Made by a program: the position numbers and the translations under genes. DNA of 8,241 bases from Synechococcaceae bacterium WBB_10_009 (GTDB lineage Bacteria; Cyanobacteriota; Cyanobacteriia; PCC-6307; Cyanobiaceae): assembly GCA_010030955.1 (NCBI GenBank), contig RHBP01000074.1:1-8241 (forward strand), read 5' to 3'. Shown piece after piece: positions 1 to 5,508 of the stretch. The notes beneath the pieces were generated by a model, which was given only the letters and a program-made list of their open reading frames with translations, had not been told where the DNA came from and searched no databases. Every line of letters begins with the position of its first letter. Position 1 is the stretch's first letter.

Positions 1-64
1 GGCGGGGAGTTCTAGAAGCGACACAATGTTAGCGGCAAACGCAAGCTTTGGCCGGCCTTTTGGG
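1..64. other. Left-edge sequence downstream of the PPIase gene
   Basis: No complete gene fits here. On the minus strand, a GTG at 24-22 opens a frame that stays open to the window edge for eight codons (reads VSLLELPA). A next gene of the same operon could therefore start about 40 bp after the PPIase stop, but eight codons identify nothing. The 8-bp palindrome GGCCGGCC at 51-58 has no loop and does not look like a terminator. Confidence 0.2.
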
Positions 65-751
65 CTAATCCGGTTGGTTGAGCAGCCCCTCCCCCAGCTC
101 CAGCAACAACCGCCGCCGCAGCCCCTGATCCAGCACCGCCGGGCGGCTCTCCTCCAGCCGCACCAGCACCCAACCGCCGTTGATCGGCTTGGGGGGCCAC
201 AGCTGCCCGGGCTGGCTGACGCGCAGCAACTGGGCCAGGCCCTCCGGCAGCTCCGCCAACGCCACGGGGCCGAAGCGCCCCCGTTCCCCCAGCTCCGGAT
301 GCTGCGGGGCCTCCGCCAGCACCGTGTCGAAATCGGCCTCCTGCTCCTTGATGCGCTGATACAGCTCCGAGCAGAGCTCCTGCTCCGCCAGGGGCAGGAT
401 CGTGTAGCTGACGCGATCCAGCTGGGATTTGCGTTTGAGGAAATAACTGGGGATCTGGGGGCCGCAGTGGCGCTCACACACCGCCAGCCACTGGCCGTGG
501 CGGATGGCGCGGGCCAGCAGATCCGCGTCCCCCACCGCCTCCCGCTGCATCCAGGCCTGCACCGCCGCCGGCGTGCGCAGCTCCAGGTCGGCCAGAAAGG
601 CCTGCACCAGCGGCTGGTGTTGCTCCTCCGGCGGCGGTGGCACCGCCTGCAGCCAGCGGTCGCGGCGCTGCTCCCACTCCAGGCGCCGAGCCAGCCCCCA
701 GCCGGCCAGCTGCTCCGGGGGCACGGCGGCAGGCAACGGGGAGGGCTGCAT
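65..751 (-). CDS. Parvulin-like peptidyl-prolyl cis-trans isomerase (PpiC/SurA type)
   Basis: Predicted prolyl isomerase or foldase of 228 aa. Proteins of this type speed cis-trans isomerisation of X-Pro bonds. The first ~110 residues are helical and charged, with many Trp and Arg residues, like the SurA-type N-terminal region. Residues ~113-204 resemble a parvulin domain: a VSYTIL strand, a helix containing FDTVLAEAP, then ELGERGRFGPV, a helix ELPEGLAQLL, and the closing strand GGWVLVRLEE. No signal peptide or membrane segment is visible, so a cytoplasmic location is inferred. I place the start at the ATG at 751 because a GAGG Shine-Dalgarno-like run sits five bases before it. A GTG immediately upstream (754) is possible, and the frame is closed by TAG at 766-764. 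In cyanobacteria similar proteins often sit beside exporter genes, but that neighbour would lie outside the window. The family call is fairly firm; activity is not proven because parvulin active-site residues vary in this subgroup. Confidence 0.75.
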   Translation of the reverse strand: MQPSPLPAAVPPEQLAGWGLARRLEWEQRRDRWLQAVPPPPEEQHQPLVQAFLADLELRTPAAVQAWMQREAVGDADLLARAIRHGQWLAVCERHCGPQIPSYFLKRKSQLDRVSYTILPLAEQELCSELYQRIKEQEADFDTVLAEAPQHPELGERGRFGPVALAELPEGLAQLLRVSQPGQLWPPKPINGGWVLVRLEESRPAVLDQGLRRRLLLELGEGLLNQPD

Positions 752-756
752 CACCC

Positions 757-760
757 CCTC
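757..760 (-). promoter_or_regulatory. Shine-Dalgarno-like site of the PPIase gene
   Basis: On the minus strand, GAGG is followed by five bases (GGGTG) and then ATG at 751. It favours that ATG over the GTG one codon upstream, which would have almost no spacer. Confidence 0.5.
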
Positions 761-835
761 AACCTAGGAAGCAGACGGTTTCGGTGGGATCACGGATGCG
801 GCTCGGCATCCAGCAACCCCATCCTCAAGGGAGTT

Positions 836-956
836 GTGATCGCAGGGATCGCTAGCCTGAACCTCCAGACAAGGCCGCCGCTGGATCAGCAGGGATTGGT
901 CACGTTGGTGGCCGGCAGCCTGCTGATCCTGATCTCGCTCAGCACCAACTACAGCT
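836..956 (+). other. Coding-like stretch with one transmembrane segment, possible 5' part of a frameshifted small gene
   Basis: Reading from GTG at 836, with AAGG five bases upstream, gives about 40 codons, of which roughly 85% end in G or C. They encode a short polar lead and a hydrophobic run, GLVTLVAGSLLILISLS, that would span a membrane once. The frame stays open to 1255, but after about 960 third-position bias drops and the product becomes Ala/Arg-rich, as in shadow frames. At the same place the frame one base over becomes strongly coding-like (957-1223). The simplest reading is a small membrane-anchored coiled-coil protein whose frame was shifted by an indel. It could also be two overlapping small genes, or chance. 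I do not recognise the product. Confidence 0.35.
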
Positions 957-1223
957 ATGGCGATCTCCAACAGCTCGGATCCCTCGCTCACGATGAGCAG
1001 ATCGGAGTGGCTCTCCACGCTGCCGCTCTGGCGGCGTTGTTTGGCGATGTTGAACTGGCGACCCGTTTACGACATCGAGCAGCGAACGAAGCGACTCGAG
1101 ATCGAGATCGCGGAGCTCGCCGAGATCGAGTCCAGGCTCGATGCCTTGTTGCGCAGTCCCGATTCCTGCTTGCCGATACCCCCGGAAATCGACTCCGACT
1201 CCACGGGGCAATCGCAGCCCTAA
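957..1223 (+). CDS. Small hypothetical protein with a C-terminal coiled coil
   Basis: Predicted 88-aa protein with no recognised family. I count about 84% of codons ending in G or C, which matches its neighbours and argues for real coding. The N-terminal half has a Trp-rich amphipathic stretch (SEWLSTLPLWRRCLAMLNW). Residues ~40-67 hold a run of hydrophobic residues at heptad spacing (RLEIEIAELAEIESRLDALL), which predicts a short coiled coil. The tail is acidic and Pro/Ser-rich. The only start in frame is ATG at 957; a TGA at 930-932 closes the frame upstream, and no good ribosome binding site precedes the ATG. Because a transmembrane segment is encoded just upstream in the adjacent frame, this may be the 3' part of a longer gene. 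It ends 28 bp before the convergent sigma factor stop. Function unknown. Confidence 0.45.
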   Translation: MAISNSSDPSLTMSRSEWLSTLPLWRRCLAMLNWRPVYDIEQRTKRLEIEIAELAEIESRLDALLRSPDSCLPIPPEIDSDSTGQSQP

Positions 1224-1251
1224 CAGAGCAGTTCAGCCCGCTGGATCTGAC

Positions 1252-2244
1252 CTAAGCCGCCAGATACCCCACCAGCTCCCGCGACAGCCGGCGCAGCTCC
1301 TCGTGGGCGCGGCGCTCGAGGCTGCGGGCGCGGTCGCGGCTCATCTCCAACGCGCGGGCGATCGAGCTGAGGCTCATCGGCTCTTCAAAGCCGATGCCGT
1401 AGCGCATCTTCAGCACGCGGCCCTGCAGGTCCGGCAGTTGCTCCAGCAGGGCGCGCATATCCCCCCGCAGGCACTCCCCATCCACCAGCTCCTCCGGCTG
1501 ACTGCCCTCACTGGCCAGCAGGTCCAGCAGCTCGGTGTCGTCGCCATCGCCCACCTTCGTTTCCAGGCTCACCGGCTGGCGGGCGCGGCACAGCAGATCC
1601 TTCACCTCCTCCTCCGGCAGCTCCACGTACTCCGCCAGCTCCGTCACCGTGGGGGTGCGGCCCAGCTCCTGGCTCAGCTCCCGCTGGCCCTTCTTGAGCT
1701 TGTTGAGCGTTTCGGTGATGTGGATCGGCAGCCGGATCGTGCGGCTTTTCTCGGCGATCGCCCGGGTGATGCCCTGGCGGATCCACCAGTAGGCGTAGGT
1801 GGAGAACTTGTAGCCGCGGGTGGGGTCGAACTTCTCCACGCCCCGCACCAAACCGATCGTGCCCTCCTGGATCAGATCCAGCAGTTCCATGTTCCGCTTG
1901 GTGTACTTCTTGGCCACGCTCACCACCAAGCGCAGGTTGGCCGCCACCATCCGCTCCTTGGCCCGCTGACCACTGCGCAGCCGCTTGCGCAGTTGCTGCG
2001 GGGTGAGGCCGGCGGCTTCCGCCAATTGCTCCTCGCTGGGGGCCTCGCCACCGGCGCGCAGGCGCAGCTCCTCGCGCAGCTCCTCCAGGGCCATCAGCTC
2101 CTGCACCTGGCGGCCCAGGGTGATCTCCTGCTCGTGGCTCAGCAGCGGCACCCGGCCGATGTCCCGCAGGTAGGAGCGCACCAGATCGGGCCCGCCGTTG
2201 GGCAGCGGGTCGCGGTCGGAGCGCAGCACGGGCAGCGAGGGCAT
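1252..2244 (-). CDS. RNA polymerase sigma factor, RpoD/SigA family, group 2 (cyanobacterial type II alternative sigma)
   Basis: Promoter-recognition subunit of RNA polymerase, 330 aa. Region 1.2 is at ~18-50 (DLVRSYLRDIGRVPLLSHEQ). The core-binding and -10-recognition region 2 is at ~96-167, with ANLRLVVSVAKKYTKRN, DLIQEGTIGLVRGVEKFDP and YKFSTYAYWWIRQGITRAI. Region 3 is at ~170-250 and region 4 at ~262-325. Group-1 region 1.1 is absent and the length is typical of the non-essential group-2 factors (SigB/C/D/E-like) that cyanobacteria use for light, circadian, nutrient and stress responses. I cannot assign which paralogue. The -35-recognition helix reads MSRDRARSLERRAHEELR, where primary sigma factors have the RERxRQIE pattern, so its promoter preference may differ. 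The ATG at 2244 is the only sensible start, because an in-frame TAA lies 12 bp upstream. No clear ribosome binding site precedes it, and a perfect inverted repeat begins directly upstream. It is divergent from the pseudouridine synthase gene. Confidence 0.93.
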   Translation of the reverse strand: MPSLPVLRSDRDPLPNGGPDLVRSYLRDIGRVPLLSHEQEITLGRQVQELMALEELREELRLRAGGEAPSEEQLAEAAGLTPQQLRKRLRSGQRAKERMVAANLRLVVSVAKKYTKRNMELLDLIQEGTIGLVRGVEKFDPTRGYKFSTYAYWWIRQGITRAIAEKSRTIRLPIHITETLNKLKKGQRELSQELGRTPTVTELAEYVELPEEEVKDLLCRARQPVSLETKVGDGDDTELLDLLASEGSQPEELVDGECLRGDMRALLEQLPDLQGRVLKMRYGIGFEEPMSLSSIARALEMSRDRARSLERRAHEELRRLSRELVGYLAA

Positions 2245-2256
2245 GGCCGGCGGGAG

Positions 2257-2280
2257 TTACGAAACCCGAATGTTTCGTAA
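2257..2280. promoter_or_regulatory. Perfect 9-bp inverted repeat upstream of the sigma factor (operator or leader hairpin)
   Basis: TTACGAAAC and GTTTCGTAA are perfect inverted copies separated by six bases (CCGAAT). The element is AT-rich against a very GC-rich background. It ends 12 bp before the sigma factor ATG on one side and 57 bp before the pseudouridine synthase ATG on the other. Its dyad symmetry fits a binding site for a dimeric regulator. It would also form a 9-bp hairpin in RNA from either strand. No regulator is identified. Confidence 0.5.
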
Positions 2281-2285
2281 ACCTA

Positions 2286-2303
2286 CCACCCTTTTTTGGG
2301 TGG
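2286..2303. repeat. 6-bp inverted repeat with a T6 loop in the divergent spacer
   Basis: CCACCC, six T residues, then GGGTGG. The arms pair perfectly. It lies six bases after the preceding inverted repeat. It is not a standard terminator because the T-run is in the loop, not after the stem. The 3' arm also belongs to an alternative 7-bp pairing (2299-2305 GGTGGGC with 2326-2332 GCCCACC), so two folds would exclude each other in a plus-strand transcript. Confidence 0.4.
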
Positions 2304-2312
2304 GCAGAATGC

Positions 2313-2329
2313 GGGCCTGGCCCAGGCCC
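2313..2329. repeat. 8-bp near-continuous palindrome just before the pseudouridine synthase start
   Basis: GGGCCTGG and CCAGGCCC flank a single C. It ends eight bases before the ATG at 2338. As DNA it could be an operator. As RNA the tight centre would open into a small loop and the stem would sit next to the start codon, where it could affect translation. High GC content makes chance palindromes more likely here than for the AT-rich repeat upstream. Confidence 0.35.
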
Positions 2330-2337
2330 ACCGCGGG

Positions 2338-3090
2338 ATGAGCAGCGCATCTCCCCCCTCCGCCGCCGGCCCCCAGCGCCTGCAGAAACTGATCGCCGCC
2401 GCCGGCATCTGCTCCCGCCGCCGCGCCGAGGAGCTGCTCCAGGCCGGCCGCGTGCAGGTGAACGGCCACACCGCCCAGCTGGGGGATCGGGCCGACCCCA
2501 ATGCCGACACCATCCACCTCGACGGCCAGCCCCTGCGGGCCAAGGCCCCAGCGCTGGTGCTGCTGCTCAACAAGCCCGCCGGGGTGGTGAGCAGCTGCCG
2601 CGACCCCGAGGGCCGCCCCACCGTGCTCGACCTGCTCCCCCCCGAGCTGGCCCAGGGGCAAGGCCTGCACCCGGTGGGGCGCCTCGATGCCGCCAGCCGC
2701 GGCGCCCTGCTGCTCAGCAACGACGGCGCCCTCACCCTGCGGCTCACCCACCCGCGCTACGGGCACCGCAAGCGCTACCGGGTGTGGGTGCAGGGCGAAC
2801 CCACCACCGAAACCCTCGGCCGCTGGCGGGCCGGTGTGCCCCTCGATGGCCGCCCCAGCCTGCCGGTGGAGCTGCGGCGGCTGGGCCATGGCCGCGGCAA
2901 CACCCAGCTGGAGCTGGTGCTGCGGGAGGGGCGGAACCGCCAAATTCGCCGCACCGCCGAGCTGCTGGGGCACCCGGTGCTGGATCTGCAGCGCACCGCC
3001 ATCGGCGCCATTGATCTGGGGGCCCTGCCCGAAGGCCGCTGGCGGCGCCTGGACCCCCGAGAATGGGAGCCCCAGCACCCCTGGCCTTGA
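2338..3090 (+). CDS. rRNA pseudouridine synthase, RsuA/RluB/RluE/RluF family
   Basis: Isomerises a specific uridine to pseudouridine in ribosomal RNA during ribosome maturation; it closely resembles RluB-type large-subunit enzymes. Predicted 250 aa. An N-terminal S4 RNA-binding domain spans ~13-60 (RLQKLIAAAGICSRRRAEELL, then GRVQVNG). The catalytic domain follows. LLLNKPAGVVSS is at ~75-86. HPVGRLDAASRGALLLSNDG is at ~111-130, with the expected catalytic Asp117. KRYRV is at ~145-149 and REGRNRQIRR at 196-205. The start at ATG 2338 gives the normal family N-terminus. A TTG in the same frame at 2296 would add 14 unconserved residues and run through the spacer hairpins. The stop TGA shares its A with the ATG of the RodZ-like gene, which suggests a two-gene operon with coupled translation. 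Whether it targets 23S or 16S rRNA cannot be settled from the sequence. Confidence 0.92.
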   Translation: MSSASPPSAAGPQRLQKLIAAAGICSRRRAEELLQAGRVQVNGHTAQLGDRADPNADTIHLDGQPLRAKAPALVLLLNKPAGVVSSCRDPEGRPTVLDLLPPELAQGQGLHPVGRLDAASRGALLLSNDGALTLRLTHPRYGHRKRYRVWVQGEPTTETLGRWRAGVPLDGRPSLPVELRRLGHGRGNTQLELVLREGRNRQIRRTAELLGHPVLDLQRTAIGAIDLGALPEGRWRRLDPREWEPQHPWP

Positions 3091-4058
3091 TGCCCCGGCT
3101 CGCCAACCGAATCCCAGGGCTGGGGCGTTGGCTGCGGCGCGGCGCGGACAACGGGGCCCGCACCGCCACCACCCCCGCCAGCAAGGCCAACCCACCGGCC
3201 GAGGATCCGCTGGAGGAGATCGGCCGCCTGCTGCGCCAGGAGCGGGAAGCCCGTGGGCTCAACCTGCGCCAGCTGGCCCTCGAGACGCGCATCAGCACAC
3301 CGGTGCTGGAAGCCCTGGAGCGGGGCTGGAGGGATCGCCTGCCCGAGGGGGCCTACCTGCGCACGATGCTGCCGCTGCTGGAGCAGCACCTGCAGCTGCC
3401 GGCGGGCAGCCTGGCGGCGGCCCTGCCGGCCGACAGCCGCCACCCCCAGCCCCGCGGCGGCGGCCGCGGTGGGCTGCTGCAGCGGTTCACGCCGGGCTCC
3501 ATCGACGTGTTCAGCACCTGGCAGGGCACGGTGATCTATGGGGGCCTGTGCCTGGGGCTGATCTACGCGCTCAACCTGCAGCAGCAGCAGCTGGCGGCCG
3601 CCAACCTGCTCAGCCTGCGGCCGATCCCGCCCCTGCCGGCGGCGGAGCAGACCAAACCCCCCAGTGCGGGCACCACCCTGCTGCAGGCCTACCCCGACCT
3701 GCGCCCCCTCCAGCAGGCCCGCCAGGGCCTGGCCCAATCCACCCTGCGGCAGCTGGAACGCCAGGGCGACGGCCGCAGCCCCGGTGTGTTGCAGCTCAAC
3801 CTCAGCCAGGCCAGCGGCGTCAGTTTCAGCAGCGAGGCCGGCCCCCGCAGCAGCCTCAAGGGGGCCCAGGGGGACTTGGTGCTGCAGCTGCAGCCGCCCC
3901 TGCAGTTGGCGATCACCCCGCCCCCCAAGCCGGGCGAGGTGCTGTGGAACGGCCAACCCCTACCCGCCCTCGACAAGCAACCCGGCCGCTACCGCCTGCC
4001 GGCCGTCAGCGCCCGTGACGCTGCGCCAGTTCCCCCAGCCCCTGCAGCGGCCCCTTGA
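3090..4058 (+). CDS. RodZ-like helix-turn-helix membrane protein
   Basis: Predicted 322-aa bitopic membrane protein. RodZ proteins link the MreB cytoskeleton to the membrane and help set cell shape. A basic, disordered N-terminus (1-38) precedes a RodZ-type helix-turn-helix domain at ~40-110, seen as LEEIGRLLRQEREARGLNLR, then RQLALETRISTPVLEALE and LPEGAYLRTMLPLLEQHL. A single transmembrane helix lies at ~146-163 (GTVIYGGLCLGLIYALNL). The extracytoplasmic part has a Pro/Gln-rich linker and a beta-rich C-terminal domain at ~232-303, like the RodZ C-terminal domain, then a Pro/Ala tail. The ATG at 3090 overlaps the upstream stop as TGATG; an ATG at 3063 is possible but would add nine residues inside the previous gene. 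The last 53 bp overlap the 3' end of malQ on the opposite strand. Order of domains supports RodZ over a soluble regulator; direct interaction with MreB is inferred. Confidence 0.8.
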   Translation: MPRLANRIPGLGRWLRRGADNGARTATTPASKANPPAEDPLEEIGRLLRQEREARGLNLRQLALETRISTPVLEALERGWRDRLPEGAYLRTMLPLLEQHLQLPAGSLAAALPADSRHPQPRGGGRGGLLQRFTPGSIDVFSTWQGTVIYGGLCLGLIYALNLQQQQLAAANLLSLRPIPPLPAAEQTKPPSAGTTLLQAYPDLRPLQQARQGLAQSTLRQLERQGDGRSPGVLQLNLSQASGVSFSSEAGPRSSLKGAQGDLVLQLQPPLQLAITPPPKPGEVLWNGQPLPALDKQPGRYRLPAVSARDAAPVPPAPAAAP

Positions 4059-5508
4059 GCCCCTCGAGCCCACCCCGCAGCCGCCAGCTCCAGTTCCCCT
4101 GGCTGGTGCCGGGGGTGTTGAAGCGGGCCTCATCCCCCAGCTCCAGCAGATCCTGCAGGGGCACCACGGCCCAGTCGGCGCGTGAGCGCAGGGCCAGCTC
4201 CAGCAGTTGCCAACCGGGGGCCTGCACCGGCGCCCCGATGCAGGCCTGCACCTGCTGGCGCTGGTCCTCCGGCAGCCCCTGCCACCAGCCGACGCAGGTG
4301 GCGTTGTCGTGGGTGCCGGTGTACACGAGCCAATGGCTGCCTTGGAAGTTGTCCGGCAGGTAGGGGTTGTCGGCGTTGCCATCGAAGGCGAACTGCAGGA
4401 TCTTCATCCCCGGCAGCGCGAAGCCATCCCGCAGGCGCTCCACCGCCGGGGTGATCACCCCCAGGTCTTCGGCGATCAACGGCAACGGCTCGCTGCCGCG
4501 GGCACGCGCCAGGCGCCGCCGCAGCTTGCGCAGCAGGCTCCAGCCGGGCGACGGCCGCCAAACCCCGTGCTCGGCGGTGCTGTCGCCCCCCGGCACACAC
4601 CAGGCGGCCTCCAGGGCGCGGAAGTGGTCGAGGCGCAGCAGGTCGAACAGCTCCAGCTGCCGCTCCAGGCGCCGCAGCCACCAGCGGAAGCGGGTGAGCC
4701 GGTGCAGCGGCCAGCGGTACACCGGTGTGCCCCACAGCTGCCCCGTGGCGGAGAAGTAATCGGGCGGCACCCCGCTCTGCTGGCGCAGGCGGCCGCCGGC
4801 GGTGGTGGAGAACAGGCGCCGGTGGCTCCACACATCGGCGCTGTCGTGGGCCACATAAAAGGGCAGATCACCGATCACCTGCACGCCCCGCCGGCGGGCG
4901 TGGTCGAGCAGGGCCTGCCATTGCCGCTGCAGTTGCCACTGCAGCAGCGCCTCCTGCAACAGGGCCGGCGCCTGCTGCCGGTCGAGCTGGCGCAGGGCGC
5001 CGCGGTGCCGGCGGGCCAGGGGGGCCGGCCACTGCCACCAGGGTTCACCGGAGCGCTGCTGGCGCAGCACCGTGAAGCGGCAATGGTCCACCAACCAGTC
5101 CGCCTGGCGATGACGCCAGAGCTCAAAGGCCCCCTGCACCGCCTCCGGCCAGTGGGGTTGGCGCTGCAGCAACAGCCCCGCCAGGGCCTGGGAGCGGGCG
5201 GCCGCCAGGGTCAGATCAAAGCCATCGGCGCCGGGGGGGTGGGGCAACGTCTCCAGGTCGGAGGCCTGCAGCAGGCCATCGGCCACCAGCTGGTCGCCAT
5301 CCAGCAGCCAGGGGTTGAGGGCAAAGCCGCTGGGGGAGCTGTAGGGCGACCCCAGCCCATCGGTGGGGGCCAGCGGCAGCAGCTGCCAGGCCTTGATGCC
5401 CTGGTCGGCCAGGGCGTCGATCCAGCCGTGGGCCACCGCCCCAAAACTGCCGCAGCCCGGCGGTCCCGGCAGGGCCGTGGGGTGCAGCAGCACACCGGCG
5501 CGCCTCAC
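4006..5508 (-). CDS. malQ: 4-alpha-glucanotransferase (amylomaltase / disproportionating enzyme, GH77)
   Basis: Transfers alpha-1,4-glucan segments between maltodextrins and recycles short maltooligosaccharides from glycogen breakdown in the cytoplasm. Predicted 500 aa, the usual GH77 length. The N-terminus GVLLHPTALPGPPGCGSFG and the nearby WQLLPLAPTDGLGSPYSS are family hallmarks. Further on are IGDLPFYVAHDSADVW (~212-227) and the maltose-site segment with DYFSATGQLWGTPVY (~250-264). LLRLDHFRALE follows, with the expected nucleophile Asp294. LIAEDLGVITP has the acid/base Glu347, and TGTHDN has Asp401. All three catalytic carboxylates are present. The start is GTG at 5508, whose bases overlap the bciB stop (GTGA). 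The frame runs further upstream inside bciB, but that part is a shadow. The last ~25 residues extend beyond the conserved domain, and their codons overlap the end of the convergent rodZ-like gene. Confidence 0.95.
   Translation of the reverse strand: MRRAGVLLHPTALPGPPGCGSFGAVAHGWIDALADQGIKAWQLLPLAPTDGLGSPYSSPSGFALNPWLLDGDQLVADGLLQASDLETLPHPPGADGFDLTLAAARSQALAGLLLQRQPHWPEAVQGAFELWRHRQADWLVDHCRFTVLRQQRSGEPWWQWPAPLARRHRGALRQLDRQQAPALLQEALLQWQLQRQWQALLDHARRRGVQVIGDLPFYVAHDSADVWSHRRLFSTTAGGRLRQQSGVPPDYFSATGQLWGTPVYRWPLHRLTRFRWWLRRLERQLELFDLLRLDHFRALEAAWCVPGGDSTAEHGVWRPSPGWSLLRKLRRRLARARGSEPLPLIAEDLGVITPAVERLRDGFALPGMKILQFAFDGNADNPYLPDNFQGSHWLVYTGTHDNATCVGWWQGLPEDQRQQVQACIGAPVQAPGWQLLELALRSRADWAVVPLQDLLELGDEARFNTPGTSQGNWSWRLRGGLEGLKGPLQGLGELAQRHGR

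Noticed and set aside
764..1018. 84-codon minus-strand open frame in the spacer upstream of the PPIase
   Set aside because: Third-position G/C bias fades after the first ~20 codons and there is no recognisable domain; the plus-strand frames here look better.
755..1251. tRNA or small structured RNA in the gene-poor spacer
   Set aside because: No T-arm-like GGTTCRA box, acceptor pairing or strong hairpin with a T-run was seen on either strand.
26..1255. 409-codon plus-strand open frame over the PPIase gene
   Set aside because: Mostly antisense to the PPIase gene, with Gln/Leu/His/Arg-rich composition. Only its 836-956 part shows coding-like features and is reported separately.
2292..2297. T6 run as the tail of an intrinsic terminator
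   Set aside because: The T-run is the loop between the CCACCC and GGGTGG arms rather than following a stem, and no gene ends there on the plus strand.
2687..4018. 443-codon plus-strand open frame across the pseudouridine synthase and RodZ-like genes
   Set aside because: It overlaps two well-supported genes in another frame and encodes Pro/Ala/Gly-rich low-complexity sequence.
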